A stretch of 8,920 nucleotides of DNA from Rhodanobacter sp. UBA5168 (GTDB lineage: Bacteria > Pseudomonadota > Gammaproteobacteria > Xanthomonadales > Rhodanobacteraceae): the NCBI GenBank assembly GCA_002413455.1, contig DHXA01000239.1, forward strand, positions 10,332 through 19,251, given 5' to 3'. The notes beneath the pieces are model-generated. The model was not told the DNA's origin and did not search any database. It was given only the letters and a program-made list of their open reading frames with translations. Positions 7,019 through 8,920 of this stretch are shown piece by piece. The position numbers were made by a program, and so were the translations under genes. The first letter of the stretch is position 1; each line of letters starts with the position of its first letter.

Positions 7019-7804
7019 CTACTGCATGAACCAGCCGTGGCTGACCACGATCGACTGACCGGTGAGCGCCGCGGACGGGAAGGTGGCCAGGTACAGCGCG
7101 GTCTGCGCGATGTCGTCGACGGTGGTGAACACGCCGTCGACGGTGTCCTTCAGCATCACGTTCCTGATCACTTCGTCGTCCGTGATACCGAGCTCCCTGG
7201 CCTGCTCGGGGATCTGTTTTTCGACCAGCGGCGTACGCACGAAACCGGGGCAGATCACATGCGAGCGCACGTTGTGCGGCGCGCCTTCCTTGGCCAGCGT
7301 GCGGGCGAGGCCAAGCAGGCCGTGCTTGGCGGCAACGTAGGCCGACTTCAGCTTTGACGCTTCGTGCGAATGCACCGAGCCCATGTAGATCACGATGCCC
7401 CCGCGGTCGCCCTTGTACATGTGCTGCAACGCGGCCTTGGTGGTGAGGAAGCCGCCGTCGAGGTGGATCGCCAGCATCTTCTTCCAGTCGGCGAACGCGA
7501 ACTGGTCGATCGGGTTGATGATCTGCACGCCGGCATTCGAAATCAGGATGTCGAGTGCGCCGAAACTGGCGACCACCTTGTCCGTGCCAGCGCTCACCGC
7601 CGCTTCGTCGGTGACGTCCATGGCGATGCCGATCGCCTTGCCGCCGGCCGCGTTGATTTCCGCCGCCACGGCATCGGCCGCCTGCTGGTTGATGTCGGCG
7701 ATCGCCACGCTGGCGCCATGCTTTGCATACAACTCGGCAATCGCCCTGCCGAGGCCGCTGGCCGCACCGGTGATCAGCGCGACCTTGCCATTGAGACTTG
7801 TCAT
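7019..7804 (-). CDS. bdhA: D-3-hydroxybutyrate dehydrogenase
   Basis: This 261-residue short-chain dehydrogenase oxidises 3-hydroxybutyrate to acetoacetate with NAD, the step that feeds degraded polyhydroxybutyrate or external hydroxybutyrate into central metabolism. Visible features are TGAASGLG (12-19), Asp37 after the second strand (NAD preference), SNAGVQ (89-94), catalytic Ser143, Tyr156 and Lys160, and the substrate-site residues known from Pseudomonas fragi HBDH at matching places: Gln94, His145 and Lys153. The terminal [20 protein letters not shown] block is characteristic of the family and separates it from general SDRs. A strong Shine-Dalgarno (AAGGAG, 7815-7810) precedes the ATG. 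It follows speA by 51 bases on the same strand with no terminator seen between them, so cotranscription is possible. It converges with ydfG. Confidence 0.93.
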   Translation of the reverse strand: MTSLNGKVALITGAASGLGRAIAELYAKHGASVAIADINQQAADAVAAEINAAGGKAIGIAMDVTDEAAVSAGTDKVVASFGALDILISNAGVQIINPIDQFAFADWKKMLAIHLDGGFLTTKAALQHMYKGDRGGIVIYMGSVHSHEASKLKSAYVAAKHGLLGLARTLAKEGAPHNVRSHVICPGFVRTPLVEKQIPEQARELGITDDEVIRNVMLKDTVDGVFTTVDDIAQTALYLATFPSAALTGQSIVVSHGWFMQ

Positions 7805-7809
7805 GACTG

Positions 7810-7815
7810 CTCCTT
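7810..7815 (-). promoter_or_regulatory. Strong ribosome binding site of bdhA
   Basis: AAGGAG on the minus strand, five bases before the bdhA ATG at 7802-7804. It fixes the start codon and suggests bdhA is translated independently of speA even if they share a message. Confidence 0.8.
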
Positions 7816-7855
7816 CAACGATCGGAATGGGTGTTGCACAACCGGGTGGCCCCGC

Positions 7856-8920
7856 TCAGTGCGTGTCTTCGGCCAGATAGGTATAAGCCGTCAACCCGCC
7901 ATCGAGCGTGCCATACAACTGCTCGGCCTCGGCACCCTTCACACCCGCGCTGGCGATGCGCTCGCGGTAGCTCTGCCGCAGCACTTCGAGGTCGTAGCCG
8001 ACGTAGTCGAGCATCAGGTCGGTGGTGTCGCCGCGGCGCACATGCGCGAACGTGTAGCTGTCGCCATCCACGCGCACGTTCACCGCGTCGGTGTCGCCGA
8101 ACAGGTTGTGGATGTCGCCCAGCGTCTCCTGGTAGGCGCCGACCATGAAGATGCCGAGCCGGTAGCTCTCGCCTTCCTTCAAGGCATGCAGCGGCAGGCT
8201 CACGTCGACGCCTTCGGCATCGACGTAATGGTCGATGCGGCCGTCCGAATCGCAGGTGAGATCGACAATCACGCCGCGCCGGGTCGGCTCCTCGTCCAGC
8301 CGCGCGATCGGCGCGATCGGAAAGATCTGGCCGATCGCCCACACGTCCGGGATCGACTCGAACACCGAGAAGTTGACGAAGTACTTGTCGACCAGCTTCT
8401 CGTCCAGCTCGTCCAGCGCCTGCCGGTGCGAGCGCTCGGCCGGCAGCAGGCGCGTGCGCACGGCGCCGGCGATGGCGTAGTACATCTCGTCCAGCCGCGC
8501 GCGGTCGGCCAGCGCCAGCTGGCCCAGCGCGTACAGCGTCTGGCCTTCCTGCAGGTGGTGCTGGGCCTCGTGGAACAGCTCCAGCGCGGGCCGCCGATCC
8601 AGTTCCTCCCAGGTTTCGCGCAGCCGACGCAGCACGGCGGGCTCTTCCACGCGCAAGGGCGGAATCGTGCCGGCCGGCACCGGTTCCACTTCGGTCACGT
8701 TGACCACCATCACCGCGTGGTGCGCGGTCATCGCGCGACCGGCCTCGGTGAGGATGTGCGGCGCCGGGAGATTCTCCTCGGCCACCGCCTCGGCCAGCGA
8801 CTGCACGATGGTGGCGGCGTACTGCTCGATCGAGTAGTTGATCGAGTTGTGGCTGCGCGAGCGGGTGCCTTCGTAGTCCACGCCGAGGCCGCCACCGACG
8901 TCGACGATTTCCAGCGGCAC
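7856..8920 (-). CDS. speA: Biosynthetic arginine decarboxylase, C-terminal part; cut by window edge
   Basis: The last 354 residues plus the TGA stop are present, out of about 630 expected. The first visible codon is GTG, an internal valine, not a start. The enzyme is PLP-dependent and converts arginine to agmatine and CO2, the first step of the arginine route to putrescine and spermidine. Visible elements are the phosphate-binding GGGLGVDYEG (fragment residues 9-18), TEAGRAMTAHHA, the active-site cysteine in CDSDGRIDHY (Cys codon 8252-8254), and GAYQETLGDIHNLFGDT, a hallmark of this fold III decarboxylase family. The remaining N-terminus, including the PLP lysine, lies to the right of the window. 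bdhA lies downstream on the same strand. Confidence 0.96.
   Translation of the reverse strand: MPLEIVDVGGGLGVDYEGTRSRSHNSINYSIEQYAATIVQSLAEAVAEENLPAPHILTEAGRAMTAHHAVMVVNVTEVEPVPAGTIPPLRVEEPAVLRRLRETWEELDRRPALELFHEAQHHLQEGQTLYALGQLALADRARLDEMYYAIAGAVRTRLLPAERSHRQALDELDEKLVDKYFVNFSVFESIPDVWAIGQIFPIAPIARLDEEPTRRGVIVDLTCDSDGRIDHYVDAEGVDVSLPLHALKEGESYRLGIFMVGAYQETLGDIHNLFGDTDAVNVRVDGDSYTFAHVRRGDTTDLMLDYVGYDLEVLRQSYRERIASAGVKGAEAEQLYGTLDGGLTAYTYLAEDTH

Noticed and set aside
1..8920. Mobile elements, CRISPR arrays, tRNA/rRNA genes, toxin-antitoxin or phage-defence genes
   Set aside because: No transposase or integrase motifs, terminal inverted repeats, regularly spaced repeats or structural RNA signatures were seen. 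All long genes are conserved housekeeping or metabolic families.

Overview
The window looks like ordinary chromosome of a GC-rich gammaproteobacterium. The gene content and order (radC diverging from coaBC-dut-algC; argS followed by a SPOR-domain gene) and the protein flavour point to the Xanthomonadales, most likely Rhodanobacteraceae (Rhodanobacter/Dyella-like) or Xanthomonadaceae. That placement is an inference from recognition of the proteins, not from a search.

Left block (1-2529, minus strand): coaBC, dut and the start of a long-form algC (phosphomannomutase/phosphoglucomutase) are read in that order from right to left. coaBC and dut overlap by 4 bases, and algC follows dut by 58 bases. 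They supply coenzyme A, remove dUTP and make sugar phosphates for polysaccharides. algC is cut by the left edge: only its membrane-anchored N-terminal extension is present, not the catalytic mutase. radC (2626-3297, plus) diverges from coaBC across 96 bases.

Intergenic block (3298-3794, about 500 bases): this is the only sizeable region without an obvious gene and the least ordinary part of the window. It holds a strong intrinsic terminator facing the minus strand with no annotated gene to serve, a 52-codon plus-strand ORF behind a strong Shine-Dalgarno sequence, a sharply AT-rich island with repeated ATAAATA words, and DnaA-box-like 9-mers on both sides of that island.

Middle block (3795-6990, plus strand): argS (arginyl-tRNA synthetase), an FtsN-like SPOR-domain membrane protein whose start codon overlaps the argS stop (TAATG), and a YdfG-type short-chain dehydrogenase that may be read from its own leaderless promoter.

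Right block (7019-8920, minus strand): the 3' end of speA (biosynthetic arginine decarboxylase, cut by the right edge), followed 51 bases downstream by bdhA (3-hydroxybutyrate dehydrogenase). bdhA converges with ydfG across 28 bases.

I see no mobile element, CRISPR array, tRNA/rRNA, defence cassette or clearly new multi-gene system. The coding part is conserved housekeeping; the radC-argS gap is where something undescribed could sit.
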